Assembly (NCBI GenBank): GCA_002336855.1
Contig: DDEV01000047.1
Span: forward strand, 25,899 to 50,459
Direction of reading: 5' to 3'
Source of the DNA: Leucobacter sp. UBA1945
GTDB taxonomy: Bacteria > Actinomycetota > Actinomycetes > Actinomycetales > Microbacteriaceae
Length of the DNA: 24,561 nucleotides
The translations under genes and the position numbers were made by a program. Positions 1 to 8,136 of this stretch are shown here, in pieces. Each line of letters begins with the position of its first letter. Position 1 is the stretch's first letter. The notes beneath the pieces are model-generated. The model had not been told where the DNA came from, ran no database searches, and saw only the letters and a program-made list of their open reading frames with translations.

Positions 1-1
1 G

Positions 2-814
2 GAAGAAGAGGCGAAGACGCACCCCCGCCGTTCGGTGCTCATGCGCGTGCTCGGCGATGTCGATAGCAACCCCGACATCGACACCGATGTGCTCGACACG
101 CAGCCGGGAGACGTCTGGCTACTCTGCTCCGACGGCCTCTGCGGCTATGTCGAAGAAGAAGACATCGAGAAGATTCTGCTGCGCCGGCACTCCCTGCAGG
201 ACGCGGTTGACTCGCTCATCGACAAGGCCCTCTCGTTCGGCGCTCCAGACAACGTCACGGTTGTGCTCGTCGAGACGCAGCCCGGCCCCGCCTCGAACAC
301 CGAGCCGGGCACACCCCGCTTCGCCGGGTCGGCGGCGACCACGACCGACACCGGAACCGTGCGCGAGACGGGCACCGCACGCATCAGGCTGATGCCTCGC
401 CGCCGCGTGGTGCGCCGCGCCCAACCGGTCGAAGAGAGCCACTTCGAGCCGCGGGTCGATGAGTACCTGAACGAGCTCATCGCCGAGACGAAGCGGCGCA
501 ATCGCCGCCGCCGCCTGCTCTGGACGCTCGGTCTGCTCGGCGTGATCGCGCTGATCTGCGGCGGCGTCGCGCTCGCCTACGAGTGGACCCAAACCCGCTA
601 CTTCGTCGGCACCGATGGCGACACCGTGATCATCTACCAGGGCGTGCAGCAGGGCATCGGCTCGCTCGCGCTGCACTCGGTCGCCGAAGACACCGGCATT
701 CCCTTGACCGCGCTCGACGGCCTCGAGCGCCGCCAGATCGAACGCACGCTCAGCGCCTCGTCGCTCGATGAAGCGCGAGACATCGTCACCAGGCTGGGGG
801 TGGATGGCGAATGA
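2..814 (+). CDS. pstP: PP2C-family Ser/Thr phosphatase PstP, 5'-truncated
   Basis: This is the C-terminal part (about 270 residues) of a PP2C-type phosphatase; the reading frame is open from base 2, so the start lies left of the window. The late PP2C motifs are present: the metal-binding Asp in LLCSDGL, then APDNVTVV with its Asp-Asn pair. A charged linker, a single transmembrane helix (bases ~515-580) and an extracytoplasmic tail follow, which is the usual PstP topology. The early motifs (RxxxxD, DGxG) are outside the window. PstP is known to dephosphorylate PknA/PknB and their substrates at the inner membrane. It overlaps rodA by ATGA at 811-814, so the two are probably translationally coupled. 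The PstP identity rests on domain plus synteny and is close to certain. Confidence 0.95.
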   Translation, partial: EEEAKTHPRRSVLMRVLGDVDSNPDIDTDVLDTQPGDVWLLCSDGLCGYVEEEDIEKILLRRHSLQDAVDSLIDKALSFGAPDNVTVVLVETQPGPASNTEPGTPRFAGSAATTTDTGTVRETGTARIRLMPRRRVVRRAQPVEESHFEPRVDEYLNELIAETKRRNRRRRLLWTLGLLGVIALICGGVALAYEWTQTRYFVGTDGDTVIIYQGVQQGIGSLALHSVAEDTGIPLTALDGLERRQIERTLSASSLDEARDIVTRLGVDGE

Positions 815-2205
815 GCGACACCGCAGAGTCACGCCAGAAGAATCCCCGCACGAGTGAGACGGTGCTGCAGCGCATCACCGCGATCAGGGCGCCCCGCCTG
901 CTGCGCGGGCTTGAGCTGTCGCTCGTGCTCTTCGCACTCGCGGTCGGCGCCGCCGCCGTGGTGATCGTCGACCTCACCGTCAACGAGCAACTGACGAGCA
1001 CACTGCTGCTGCCCGGCGTGCTCTTCGTCGCGGCAGTGCTCGGCCTGCACGTCGCAATCAGGCTCACCGCTCCCGACGCCGACCCGTTGATCTTGCCGAT
1101 CGCGGTGCTGCTCAACACTGTCGGTATCGCCCAGATCTACCGCATCGACCTGTCGAAGGGTGACACCGGCTGGGAGGCGTACTCGGTGCGCCAGCTCGTC
1201 TGGTCGGTCATCGCCCTCGTCATCGCCACTGCGGTGCTCGCCCTGCTTCGCAATCACCTCACGCTCTACAAGTACACCTTCGTCTCGGGTCTGGGTGCAG
1301 TCGTGCTGCTGCTTCTGCCGATGCTGCCGTTCATCGGGCAAGAGATCAATGGCGCTCGCGTGTGGATTCACATCGGCGGCTTCTCATTTCAACCTGGCGA
1401 GGTCGCGAAGATTCTGCTCGCTGTATTCTTCGCCGGCTACCTGGTGCGCAATGCAGACGCGTTGTCCATGGTCGGCAAGAAGGTGCTCGGCATTCGCTTT
1501 CCGCGCGGCCGCGATCTCGGCCCGCTGATCGTGTTCTGGCTCGTCGCGATGGCAGTGCTCGTATTTCAGCGCGACCTCGGCACCTCGCTGCTCTACTTTG
1601 GTCTCTTCCTGTCGATGCTGTACCTCGCCACAGGGCGCATCGGCTGGATCATTCTCGGCGTCGGCCTCTTTCTGGTTGGCGGCATCCTCGCGAGCCAGAC
1701 CCTCGACTACGTCGGCAACCGCTTCGCGAACTGGCTCGATCCCTTCGCCGACCCGCTCGGCGCGAGCTATCAGCTGGTGCAGGGTCTCTTCGGCATGGCG
1801 AACGGCGGCATGACGGGCACGGGGCTCGGCCAGGGCTTCCCCGGCGACACTCCCGAATCTCGCAGCGACTACATCTTCGCGAGCCTCGGTGAAGAGATCG
1901 GCTTGGTCGGCCTTTTCGTGATCCTCGCCGCCTACCTGCTGCTGATCGGCCGTGCACTGCGCATCGGCTTCGCGGGCCAGGACGACTTCGGCAAGCTGCT
2001 CGCGGCCGGCCTCGGCTTCGCCATCGCACTGCAGGTGTTCATCGTCGCCGGCGGCGTGACGCGCGTGATACCGCTCACCGGCCTGACGATGCCGTTTCTC
2101 GCGGCCGGCGGATCCTCGCTCGTGTCGAACTGGATCATCATCGCGCTGCTGCTTCGCATGTCGAACTCTGTGCGCAACCGACCGAAGCTGGTGATTCGCT
2201 CATGA
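811..2205 (+). CDS. rodA: RodA/FtsW-family SEDS peptidoglycan glycosyltransferase
   Basis: A 464-residue polytopic membrane protein of the SEDS family, which polymerises lipid II into glycan strands together with a class B PBP. Family hallmarks are QRDLGTSLL (Gln253-Asp255) and, in the large extracellular loop, the SDYIFASLGEE segment; Asp353 there aligns by motif with the Asp essential in RodA/FtsW. The C-terminus ends with the usual GGSS motif and final helix. It is longer than E. coli RodA because of an N-terminal extension of roughly 60-90 residues, as is common in actinobacteria. It overlaps pstP upstream and pbpA downstream by 4 bp each. Placement beside pbpA, rather than in the dcw cluster, favours RodA over FtsW. 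Confidence 0.95.
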   Translation: MSDTAESRQKNPRTSETVLQRITAIRAPRLLRGLELSLVLFALAVGAAAVVIVDLTVNEQLTSTLLLPGVLFVAAVLGLHVAIRLTAPDADPLILPIAVLLNTVGIAQIYRIDLSKGDTGWEAYSVRQLVWSVIALVIATAVLALLRNHLTLYKYTFVSGLGAVVLLLLPMLPFIGQEINGARVWIHIGGFSFQPGEVAKILLAVFFAGYLVRNADALSMVGKKVLGIRFPRGRDLGPLIVFWLVAMAVLVFQRDLGTSLLYFGLFLSMLYLATGRIGWIILGVGLFLVGGILASQTLDYVGNRFANWLDPFADPLGASYQLVQGLFGMANGGMTGTGLGQGFPGDTPESRSDYIFASLGEEIGLVGLFVILAAYLLLIGRALRIGFAGQDDFGKLLAAGLGFAIALQVFIVAGGVTRVIPLTGLTMPFLAAGGSSLVSNWIIIALLLRMSNSVRNRPKLVIRS

Positions 2206-3683
2206 ATAAGCAGCTGAAATTTCTCTCTCGCACCGTGTTCGGCATGTTCATCGTGCTGTTCTTCTCGGTGACCATGATTCAGTTCGTCTCGGCCGACGAA
2301 CTGCGCGATAACGAGCTCAATCAACGCAGCATCAAGAACAGCTACAAGATTGAGCGAGGATCGATCCTGGTCGACGGCAATCCCATCGCCTTCTCGACCC
2401 CGACCGACGACGAGTTTCGCTTCATCCGGCAGTATGCCGATGGTCCGCTGTATGCGCCGATCACCGGCTACTTCTCTCGCCGTCAGGGCATGACGGGGCT
2501 CGAGAACGCCATGAATCAAGATCTTTCGGGCCTGTCTGGGTCGCAGTTCTTCACCCGCCTCATGCGCACCATGACGGGCGAGGAACCGCAGGGCAGCTCG
2601 ATCGAAACGACCCTGAACGCGAACGTGCAGGCGGCCACGGCCGAGGCAATGAGCGAATTCAAGGGGGCCGCAGTCGCGTTCGATCCGGCAACCGGCGAGA
2701 TTCTCTCAATGGTGTCGACACCGAGCTACGACCCGAACCTGCTCTCGTCGAACAACGACACCGAGGTGATCGCGAACTACTCCTCGCTCGTTGACGACCC
2801 AGCGAACCCGCTCTTCAACCGCACGATCGGCGGCGACCTCTATCACCCGGGCTCAACCTACAAGCTGCTCGTCGCCGCGGCCGCGATCGAGAACGGCACC
2901 GCCACCCCCGAGAGCACCTTCGCGAACCCGACGGCCCTGCAACTGCCGGGCACCTCGCATGAGATCAAGAACAACTGGAGCGGCGCCTGCGGCAGCGGCG
3001 TGCAGACCACGCTCATGCAGGCGATCACCATGTCGTGCAACATTCCGATCGCCGAGCTCGCGATGAGCATGGATCGCGACGAGGTGCCGAAGATGGCCAA
3101 GGCCTTCGGCTTTGAGCAGGATCTCTCGATTCCCCTCGACGTCACACAGAGTGTCGCGCCGGTTCCCGGTGACGACGCCCAGGTTGCGATCTCTTCGATC
3201 GGCCAGCTCGACGTGCGAGCCACGCCCCTGCAGATGGCGATGGTCTCTGCGGGCATCGCGAACAACGGCGTCGTCATGAAGCCGTATCTCGTCGACCGCG
3301 TCATCACGCCAGATCTGCGCACCGAAAAGCAGTTCGAGCCGAGCGAGTTCGCGACGCCGATCTCGCAGTCGACTGCGCAGGCGCTGCAGAGCATGATGGA
3401 GAACGGCGTGAACTCCCCCGAGGGCGCGGCGAGCGGCGCGAGGATCGATGGCGCGAGGGTCGGTGGCAAGACCGGTACGGCAGAGAACGGTCTCGACGAC
3501 AACGGCGACGCGTTGCCGTTCACTCTCTGGTTCACCGGGTACGCCTACATGGGCGACAAGCAGGTGGCCGTGGCGGTCGTCATTGAAGACGCCGGCGGCG
3601 AGGCATATGGATTTGCGGGAACATCTTCGGACCTTCCCGTCAGAGTCGGAAAACAAATTATGGAAGCGGTGTTGAACCAATGA
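2202..3683 (+). CDS. pbpA: Class B penicillin-binding protein (D,D-transpeptidase) PbpA
   Basis: A 493-residue membrane-anchored transpeptidase that cross-links peptidoglycan outside the membrane. A single N-terminal helix (residues ~10-31) is followed by a PBP dimer-type region and the transpeptidase domain. All three active-site motifs are intact: S218-T-Y-K221, S278-C-N280 and K423-T-G425. The size and lack of a glycosyltransferase domain fit actinobacterial PbpA, the partner of the preceding RodA. The start overlaps the rodA stop (ATGA at 2202-2205) and the stop overlaps the pknA start, so expression should be coupled. In mycobacteria PbpA acts in division and is linked to the adjacent kinases; that role is inferred here. 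Confidence 0.95.
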   Translation: MNKQLKFLSRTVFGMFIVLFFSVTMIQFVSADELRDNELNQRSIKNSYKIERGSILVDGNPIAFSTPTDDEFRFIRQYADGPLYAPITGYFSRRQGMTGLENAMNQDLSGLSGSQFFTRLMRTMTGEEPQGSSIETTLNANVQAATAEAMSEFKGAAVAFDPATGEILSMVSTPSYDPNLLSSNNDTEVIANYSSLVDDPANPLFNRTIGGDLYHPGSTYKLLVAAAAIENGTATPESTFANPTALQLPGTSHEIKNNWSGACGSGVQTTLMQAITMSCNIPIAELAMSMDRDEVPKMAKAFGFEQDLSIPLDVTQSVAPVPGDDAQVAISSIGQLDVRATPLQMAMVSAGIANNGVVMKPYLVDRVITPDLRTEKQFEPSEFATPISQSTAQALQSMMENGVNSPEGAASGARIDGARVGGKTGTAENGLDDNGDALPFTLWFTGYAYMGDKQVAVAVVIEDAGGEAYGFAGTSSDLPVRVGKQIMEAVLNQ

Positions 3684-5452
3684 GACCAACAGCTGGAATC
3701 ACTTTCGACGGGCGCTACGAGCTCAGCTCGCGCATCGCTGTCGGCGGCATGGGCGAGGTGTGGAAGGCCACTGACGCCCTCATCGGTCGCACCGTTGCCA
3801 TCAAGATCTTGAAAGACGAGTACATGGGCGACCCGGGCTTTCTCGAGCGCTTCCGCGCTGAGGCCCGTCACGCGGCACTCGTGAACCACGAGGGCATCGC
3901 CAACGTGTTCGACTACGGCGAAGAGCAGGGTTCTGCCTTCATCGTGATGGAGCTGGTGCCGGGTGAGCCGCTTTCGGCGATCATCGAGCGCGAGGGGCGC
4001 CTGCCGTCTGACCGCGTGCTCGGCATCGTCGCGCAGACCGCGACCGCACTGCAGGCAGCACACGACGCTGGCCTCGTGCACCGCGATATCAAGCCCGGCA
4101 ACCTGCTGATTACGCCAGAGGGGCGCGTCAAGATCACCGACTTTGGCATTGCGAGGATCGCCGACCAGGTGCCGCTGACCGCCACTGGGCAGGTCATGGG
4201 CACCGTGCAATACCTTGCGCCCGAACAGGCGAGCGGTCACACCGCGACCGCGTCGACCGATGTGTACTCGCTCGGCATCGTCGCCTACGAGTGCCTCGCA
4301 GGCAAGCGACCCTTCACGGGTGAGTCGCAGGTCGCCATCGCGATGGCGCAGATCAACGACACCCCGCCGCCCCTGCCCGACGACATTCCTGATGCCGTGC
4401 AGCGCCTTGTCTTGGCCTGCCTGGCAAAGGATCCCGCCGACCGCCCGCAGAGCGCAGCGAAGCTGGCGCAGGCGGCGACCGCGCTGCACCGCGGCAACCT
4501 GCAACTCGCAGCAAGCTACGTGTCTCAGGTGTTGCCCGCGGCAGCAGCCACGACGGTGATGCCCGCGACGAACCGGCTCGACGATGCGGCAACGACCGCG
4601 TTGCCGCAGACCACCATGCTGCCTGAGAGCCAGCTTGCCGCAGGCGGCGACGCTGAGGGTGAGGCCGAGCAGGGCGAAGAGGGCAAGAAGAAGCGCAGCC
4701 CGTGGACCTGGCCTCTCATCACGCTCGCTGCCCTGCTGCTGCTCATCGGCGGCGGCACAGCGATTGCGCTGCTCTCAAATGGCGGTGATGAGAAGCCGAC
4801 CGAGACCACGAAGACCCAGACCACGAAGCCGACGACCGAGAAAAAGGACTACGCCGAGATCGACGCGTCGCAATTCATCGGCAAGAACGTCGACGAGGTC
4901 GTGGGCATGCTCACCGAGATGGGCTTCGAGAACGTCGAGAAGGTACCCGGCAACTCGACCGCCGACGATCAGGCCAACCTGGTCTCAGATGTCAGCCCCA
5001 CAGGCAAGAAGGTGAAGTTCGATCAGAAGATCAGCGTGACCTACAACGTGCCGTTCAGCGATGCTGCTGCGCCGCAGGCTCCGACAGTCGCGTCGCAGCA
5101 GGTCGACTCGGGCGCCGCCTTCACCGCAAACCTGTCGTCTGCGGGCGTGTGCCCCACTGGCCTCAGCGCTACCGACTTCACCGTGACCGTGAACGGTGCC
5201 GGATCTCTCGCAAGCCTTTCGGGTTCGACCGCGAACCTGCAGGCGGGCACCCTCGATGCGGGCAGCGCCGACGAGACGATGGAGATTTCGTACACGGTGA
5301 CGTGCGTCGGCAACGGTGTCGAGAAGGTCTCACCCGCTTCGCCCGTAACCACCGTGACGGTCAAGGCGCCGGCGGCACCGAACCCGAGCAACAGCAATAG
5401 CAGCGCGAATGCCACGAGCAGCGCAAGCGGAAACGCGACAGCTGGCGGGTAA
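3680..5452 (+). CDS. pknA: PknA-type Ser/Thr kinase with one PASTA domain and a Cys-containing tail
   Basis: A 590-residue receptor kinase. The N-terminal catalytic domain has the glycine loop GGMGEVW (22-28), ATP-binding Lys42, H134-R-D136 with Lys138, DFG Asp154 and an APEQ segment. A variable juxtamembrane region leads to one transmembrane helix (~344-365). Outside there is one PASTA-like repeat (~397-456), then a beta-rich region of about 100 residues with two cysteines (C491, C542), and a Ser/Asn/Ala-rich low-complexity end. Mycobacterial PknA lacks PASTA domains, so this extracellular half is extended by comparison. The start ATG overlaps the pbpA stop. The PknA label comes from position (first kinase after pbpA); orthology of the outer domains is not assumed. 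Confidence 0.92.
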   Translation: MRPTAGITFDGRYELSSRIAVGGMGEVWKATDALIGRTVAIKILKDEYMGDPGFLERFRAEARHAALVNHEGIANVFDYGEEQGSAFIVMELVPGEPLSAIIEREGRLPSDRVLGIVAQTATALQAAHDAGLVHRDIKPGNLLITPEGRVKITDFGIARIADQVPLTATGQVMGTVQYLAPEQASGHTATASTDVYSLGIVAYECLAGKRPFTGESQVAIAMAQINDTPPPLPDDIPDAVQRLVLACLAKDPADRPQSAAKLAQAATALHRGNLQLAASYVSQVLPAAAATTVMPATNRLDDAATTALPQTTMLPESQLAAGGDAEGEAEQGEEGKKKRSPWTWPLITLAALLLLIGGGTAIALLSNGGDEKPTETTKTQTTKPTTEKKDYAEIDASQFIGKNVDEVVGMLTEMGFENVEKVPGNSTADDQANLVSDVSPTGKKVKFDQKISVTYNVPFSDAAAPQAPTVASQQVDSGAAFTANLSSAGVCPTGLSATDFTVTVNGAGSLASLSGSTANLQAGTLDAGSADETMEISYTVTCVGNGVEKVSPASPVTTVTVKAPAAPNPSNSNSSANATSSASGNATAGG

Positions 5453-5483
5453 TGAGCCGCTGCCGCGCCGAACAACCCTAAAC

Positions 5484-5509
5484 TAGATCAATCGGCCACA
5501 AACAGGAGA
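5484..5509 (+). promoter_or_regulatory. Possible internal promoter and strong RBS for pknB
   Basis: The 62 bp between pknA and pknB is the only real gap in the operon. An AGGAGA Shine-Dalgarno (5504-5509) lies 5 nt from the pknB ATG. AT-rich hexamers resembling a -10 occur at 5479-5484 (TAAACT) and 5484-5489. An internal promoter is an inference; the RBS is clear. Confidence 0.5.
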
Positions 5510-5514
5510 AGTAG

Positions 5515-7212
5515 ATGTCGCAGACCGCCCCCCAGGGTCCCCAGCGCATGCTCGCAGGTCGTTATTCGATCGACGAGTTGCTGGGTCAAGGCGGCATGTC
5601 TACGGTCTATCGCGGCACCGACGTGAAGCTGGGTCGCCAGGTTGCGATCAAGATCATGCGCGCAAATCTTGCCGATGACGAGCAGTTTCGCTCTCGTTTT
5701 CGTCAAGAGGCGCAGTCGGCGTCGCGACTGGCGCATCCGAGCGTGGTTCGCGTGCTCGACGCTGGCGACGACCTGATCCAATCTGCGGCTGGACCGCAGC
5801 GGCTCCCGTTCATCGTGATGGAGTTCGTCGACGGCAAGAACCTGCGCGAGCTCGTAGCCGAGCAGCAGCTCACCATCGCCGAGACCTGCCGCGTGGTCGA
5901 CTCGGTGCTCACCGCTCTCGAGTACTCGCACCGCGCGGGCCTCGTGCACCGCGACATCAAGCCGGCCAACATCATGATCACGAAGAGCGGTCAGGTCAAG
6001 GTGATGGATTTCGGCATCGCCCGCGCAGTCTCAGAGACCTCGTCGACGGTGCAGCAGACCACCGCGATTCTCGGTACCGCCGCATACTTCTCGCCTGAGC
6101 AGGCGAAGGGCGAGACCGTCGACACCCGCACTGATCTTTATTCGACCGGCGTGCTGCTTTACGAGCTGCTCGCCGGCATGGTGCCATTCCGTGGCGAAAC
6201 CGCCGTCGCTGTCGCTTACCAGCACGTGAGCGAGCGCCCGCAGGCGCCGAGCACGCACAACGCCGAGATCTCGGCTCCCCTTGACCGAGTGGTGCAGCAT
6301 GCACTCGCAAAGGATCGCAATCGCCGCTTTCAGACTGCCTCGGAGTTTCGTGACGCGCTGCGTCAGGCTGCCTCGGGTGTCATGCCGAAGCTCAGCAGCG
6401 ATGATGAGGCCCAGTCTTCGGTGCTCTTCAACACGAGCGAAGACATTTCTGAGTCAGACCTCGCGCTGCGACGTCTTTCAGAGACCGGTGGATCGACCCG
6501 CTCGCAGAGCCGCCCACCAGTGATGTGGGTATGGGCCTCGATTCTCACGATTGTCGCAGTGATCGCCGCGGTGGCGTTCTGGGTGGCAACGATGGCTCCC
6601 AGCAGCTTGGTGCCCGCGAATAGCCGCGAGATTCCGAAACTCGCAGGCATCGAGCAAGAAGAGGCCGTGAAACAGCTGCTCGACCTCGAGCTGAAACCCG
6701 TCGTCGAAGAAATCACCGACGACGACACCGACGCCGGTGATGTCGTGCGCACCGACCCCGCTGCGGGTGAACTGGTTGCTGTAGACACGAAGATCACGGT
6801 CTTCGTCTCGATCGGACCAGAGAACCCAGAAGTTCCGAGCTTCGACGGGATGTCTCTCGAGGACTACACCGAGGCCGTCGAAGCACTCGGGCTCACGGTA
6901 GGCAGCGTGTCAAACGCAGACGACCCGTCGGCCCCCGAAGGGCGTGTTCTGCAGGTCTCGCCCGATCCCGGAGTCGCGGTGAAGCGCGGCGATGCCATCG
7001 GCGTGACGGTCTCGACCGGCAAGGTGAAGATTCCCGATGTGAAGGGTCAGGCGCTCGAGGTCGCGCGCTCACTGCTCGATGGCCTCGCGAGTGTGAAGCC
7101 AGAGCCCCGCGACGACTGCGCTTCTGCACCCGGCTTTCCGGTCATCGAGCAGTCAATGGTGGGCCAGCAGCCTCAGAACCCAGAGGTCGTTCTCGCCTAC
7201 TGCTCCGGCTAA
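5515..7212 (+). CDS. pknB: PknB-type PASTA Ser/Thr kinase
   Basis: A 565-residue receptor kinase that senses peptidoglycan-type ligands outside and phosphorylates division and wall-synthesis proteins inside. The kinase domain shows GQGGMSTVY, Lys46, H145-R-D147 and DFG Asp165, with an SPEQ activation-segment end. One transmembrane helix lies at ~336-358. Three PASTA-like repeats follow: two canonical (~372-438 and ~440-505) and a third that is shortened and carries two cysteines (C535 and C563, the latter two residues before the end). M. tuberculosis PknB has four PASTA units, so this one is shorter. It has its own AGGAGA Shine-Dalgarno and is the last gene of the operon, facing pabA/trpG convergently. 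Confidence 0.95.
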   Translation: MSQTAPQGPQRMLAGRYSIDELLGQGGMSTVYRGTDVKLGRQVAIKIMRANLADDEQFRSRFRQEAQSASRLAHPSVVRVLDAGDDLIQSAAGPQRLPFIVMEFVDGKNLRELVAEQQLTIAETCRVVDSVLTALEYSHRAGLVHRDIKPANIMITKSGQVKVMDFGIARAVSETSSTVQQTTAILGTAAYFSPEQAKGETVDTRTDLYSTGVLLYELLAGMVPFRGETAVAVAYQHVSERPQAPSTHNAEISAPLDRVVQHALAKDRNRRFQTASEFRDALRQAASGVMPKLSSDDEAQSSVLFNTSEDISESDLALRRLSETGGSTRSQSRPPVMWVWASILTIVAVIAAVAFWVATMAPSSLVPANSREIPKLAGIEQEEAVKQLLDLELKPVVEEITDDDTDAGDVVRTDPAAGELVAVDTKITVFVSIGPENPEVPSFDGMSLEDYTEAVEALGLTVGSVSNADDPSAPEGRVLQVSPDPGVAVKRGDAIGVTVSTGKVKIPDVKGQALEVARSLLDGLASVKPEPRDDCASAPGFPVIEQSMVGQQPQNPEVVLAYCSG

Positions 7213-7223
7213 TAGCTCACAGA

Positions 7224-7316
7224 CGCTCCGATGGCGATGCCGTAATCGGAGCGCATTGGAAACCACCGCGGCCAAGGGCGGCCGCGGGACATATAGCGCG
7301 CAAAGCGATGCTTTGC
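7224..7316. terminator. Three tandem hairpins between convergent pknB and trpG/pabA
   Basis: The 120-bp convergent interval holds three perfect inverted repeats. A 9-bp stem pairs 7224-7232 with 7245-7253. An 8-bp GC-only stem pairs 7266-7273 with 7280-7287. A 7-bp stem pairs GCAAAGC (7300-7306) with GCTTTGC (7310-7316) across a 3-nt loop. None has a long T-run, as is usual in high-GC actinobacteria. Placement suggests termination from both sides. Confidence 0.7.
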
Positions 7317-7332
7317 TCTGAGCGCCTTGGTC

Positions 7333-7971
7333 CTACTTCGCGCTGAGCAGCGGTGACAGGGTCGCCGCGATCTCTGCCGCCGTCGGCGACCCACAAGCGA
7401 CGAGCCAGTTGCCGAGCTGACGGTATCCACCCTCAGTGAGCACCGACTCCGGGTGATACTGCACGCCATAGATCGGCAGATCGGTGTGCCGCAGCGCCAT
7501 GACGATGCCACTCGCGGTCTCGGCGGTGATGGCGAGTTCTGCCGGAACCGTGTCGCGCACGACGGCGAGCGAGTGGTATCTCGTGGCCTGAAACTCCTCG
7601 GCGACGCCGGCGAAGAACGAGTCGCCGCTGTGCGTCACCCGAGACACCTTGCCGTGCATCAGTTCTTCGGCGTGCGTCACGGTTGCACCCATCGCCTCGG
7701 CGATCGCCTGGTGGCCGAGGCACACCCCGAGCAGCGGCATACCCGTGCGCATCGCGAGATGCACCATCGAGATCGACACCCCCGCGTCAGCCGGCGTGCC
7801 GGGGCCGGGCGAGATCAGCACGCCGTCGTAGTCGGCGAGCATCTGTTCGAGCTCACCGACGGTGAGCTCGTCATTGCGCACCACGGTGGTCTCGGCACCG
7901 AGCTGCTGCAAGTAGCCGTTCAGCGTATAGACGAAACTGTCGTAGTTGTCGATTACCAGCACACGAGTCAT
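7333..7971 (-). CDS. Anthranilate/aminodeoxychorismate synthase glutaminase subunit
   Basis: A 212-residue class I glutamine amidotransferase. It makes ammonia from glutamine for a chorismate-using partner (TrpE or PabB) in tryptophan or folate synthesis, in the cytosol. The catalytic triad is complete: Cys84 in GVCLGHQ, and His173 and Glu175 in QYHPES. The oxyanion segment SPGPGTP and the N-terminal VLVIDNYDSF are typical. I chose the ATG at 7971, preceded by GGGGAG, rather than an upstream extension, because this gives the exact family N-terminus. It begins 1 nt after the stop of the small upstream gene. The synthase partner is not in the window, so trpG versus pabA cannot be decided; in M. 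tuberculosis the gene beside pknB is called trpG. Confidence 0.93.
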   Translation of the reverse strand: MTRVLVIDNYDSFVYTLNGYLQQLGAETTVVRNDELTVGELEQMLADYDGVLISPGPGTPADAGVSISMVHLAMRTGMPLLGVCLGHQAIAEAMGATVTHAEELMHGKVSRVTHSGDSFFAGVAEEFQATRYHSLAVVRDTVPAELAITAETASGIVMALRHTDLPIYGVQYHPESVLTEGGYRQLGNWLVACGSPTAAEIAATLSPLLSAK

Positions 7972-7972
7972 G

Positions 7973-8134
7973 TCAGCTCCCCACCGTCGAAATCTCTTCG
8001 CTGTCCACGAACTGCGCCACCCACGGGTATCCATAGAAGACAAGCGCGTAGACGATCCCCGCAAACACAGCGAGCATCACGATAATCCTGAGCCACGCTG
8101 GGCCCGGAAAGAAGCGCCAAAGCATCGAAAACAT
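7973..8134 (-). CDS. Small one-helix membrane protein, 53 residues
   Basis: A short reading frame lying between the sortase and the amidotransferase. The ATG at 8134 is 2 nt after the sortase TAG and is preceded by GGAAAGG, so coupling to the sortase looks likely. The product has one hydrophobic helix (~residues 15-40, starting in WLRIIVMLAVF), aromatic residues at both membrane edges, and a short acidic C-terminus. Its tight spacing on both sides (next ATG 2 nt from its stop) supports it being real. I do not recognise a named family. It could assist the sortase or be a division-associated micro-membrane protein; neither is shown. Confidence 0.75.
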   Translation of the reverse strand: MFSMLWRFFPGPAWLRIIVMLAVFAGIVYALVFYGYPWVAQFVDSEEISTVGS

Positions 8135-8136
8135 CG

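Noticed and set aside
119..832. 237-codon minus-strand frame opposite pstP
   Set aside because: Arg/Ala/Asp-rich shadow of the real gene, no family motif, and it lies over a well-supported coding sequence.
6667..6674. GTGAAACA half of a parS site inside pknB
   Set aside because: Only a half-site; the other arm is absent and it is within coding sequence.
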